A stretch of 47,221 nucleotides of DNA from JBHEMK01 sp046262635. Lineage in GTDB: Bacteria > Actinomycetota > Thermoleophilia > Gaiellales > Gaiellaceae. The stretch lies in assembly GCA_046262635.1 (NCBI GenBank), contig JBHEMK010000059.1, positions 1 through 47,221 of the forward strand, in the 5' to 3' direction. The notes beneath the pieces are model-generated. The model ran no database searches. It was given only the letters and a program-made list of their open reading frames with translations, and was not told the origin of the DNA. Below are positions 47,149 through 47,221 of this stretch, piece by piece (positions within the stretch are counted from its first letter, which is position 1; each line of letters opens with the position of its first letter). The translations under genes and the position numbers were made by a program.

Positions 47149-47221
47149 AGCGCCTCACGCTCCCGGGTCTGGGGCCTGGCGCCCCGCAGGAGACTACCGA
47201 GTGCGTTCGCACTCACGATCC
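47149..47221. other. Right-edge region with inverted repeats
   Basis: Two small hairpins are visible: GGGGC/GCCCC at 47171-47185 and GAGTGC/GCACTC at 47199-47214 with a GTTC loop. They may form the leader of the minus-strand GT2 or the end of a gene beyond the window. Confidence 0.3.

Noticed and set aside
47150..47221. A tRNA at the right edge, prompted by GTTCGCACTC and nearby stems
   Set aside because: The stems do not fold into a cloverleaf, no acceptor stem or anticodon arm can be drawn, and the T-loop consensus is not met.
1..47221. CRISPR array, riboswitch or phage genes
   Set aside because: I saw no regularly spaced direct repeats, no recognisable riboswitch core and no integrase, terminase or capsid-like proteins; most junctions are too tight for leaders.

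Overview
The window is about 47 kb of very high-GC DNA carrying a dense surface or exopolysaccharide gene cluster: some 40 protein genes, no rRNA or tRNA that I can see, and no CRISPR array. Codon use (G/C at third positions), many GTG and a few TTG starts, and repeated TANNNT -10 boxes placed 6-10 nt before start codons (a leaderless-mRNA layout) suggest a high-GC actinobacterium. A soil Thermoleophilia/Gaiellales-type lineage is my guess only; nothing in the window fixes the taxon.

Layout. (1) 126-4318, plus: a GT4 glycosyltransferase, the ABC polysaccharide exporter pair wzm/wzt (Wzt with a C-terminal substrate domain) and another glycosyltransferase. (2) 4469-16944, minus: a tightly overlapped train, read from 16944 down, of a fused double GT4, a GT2, an AsnB-type amidotransferase, a GT4, a polysaccharide-deacetylase-like protein, a GNAT-like protein, two GT2s, a methyltransferase and, after a gap, a last GT2. 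(3) 16990-18057, plus: one GT4, divergent from (2) across a 45-bp bidirectional promoter and overlapping (4) tail to tail. (4) 17990-26346, minus: a second train of eight genes (GT-C membrane transferase, methyltransferase, GT4, methyltransferase, GT4 and three GT-A-like proteins of poorly known family, two of them paralogs). (5) 26418-29387, plus: O-antigen ligase/polymerase-like protein, a GT4 and a small membrane protein. (6) 29322-32720, minus: two polytopic GT-C-like proteins around a small membrane-anchored protein. (7) 32796-34495, plus: membrane GT2 and a short PglC-like priming sugar-phosphate transferase, followed by hairpins and a decayed IS630-type transposase (34687-35275). (8) 35282-35860, minus: a DUF218/YdcF-like protein. 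(9) 35841-44885, plus: ATP-grasp ligase, beta-propeller protein, secreted D-glucuronyl C5-epimerase-like protein, second beta-propeller protein, NAD-sugar epimerase, Wzz-like chain-length protein, polyprenyl-phosphate-type GT2 and a frameshifted sulfotransferase. (10) 44886-47221: sparse and decayed DNA, a SnoaL-like gene and a final minus-strand GT2.

How it fits together. The priming transferase would start a lipid-linked sugar, the many GT2/GT4 enzymes would extend it, and methyltransferases, the amidotransferase and the GNAT/deacetylase pair would decorate it. Export could use Wzm/Wzt; a Wzz-like protein and a ligase/polymerase-like protein are also present, but no Wzx flippase is visible here. 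The most striking part is region 9, where a uronosyl C5-epimerase lies between two paralogous beta-propellers and shares a gene string with a sugar-nucleotide epimerase, an ATP-grasp ligase and a sulfotransferase: the tool set expected for a uronic-acid, glycosaminoglycan-like polymer. That reading is inference from families and gene order.
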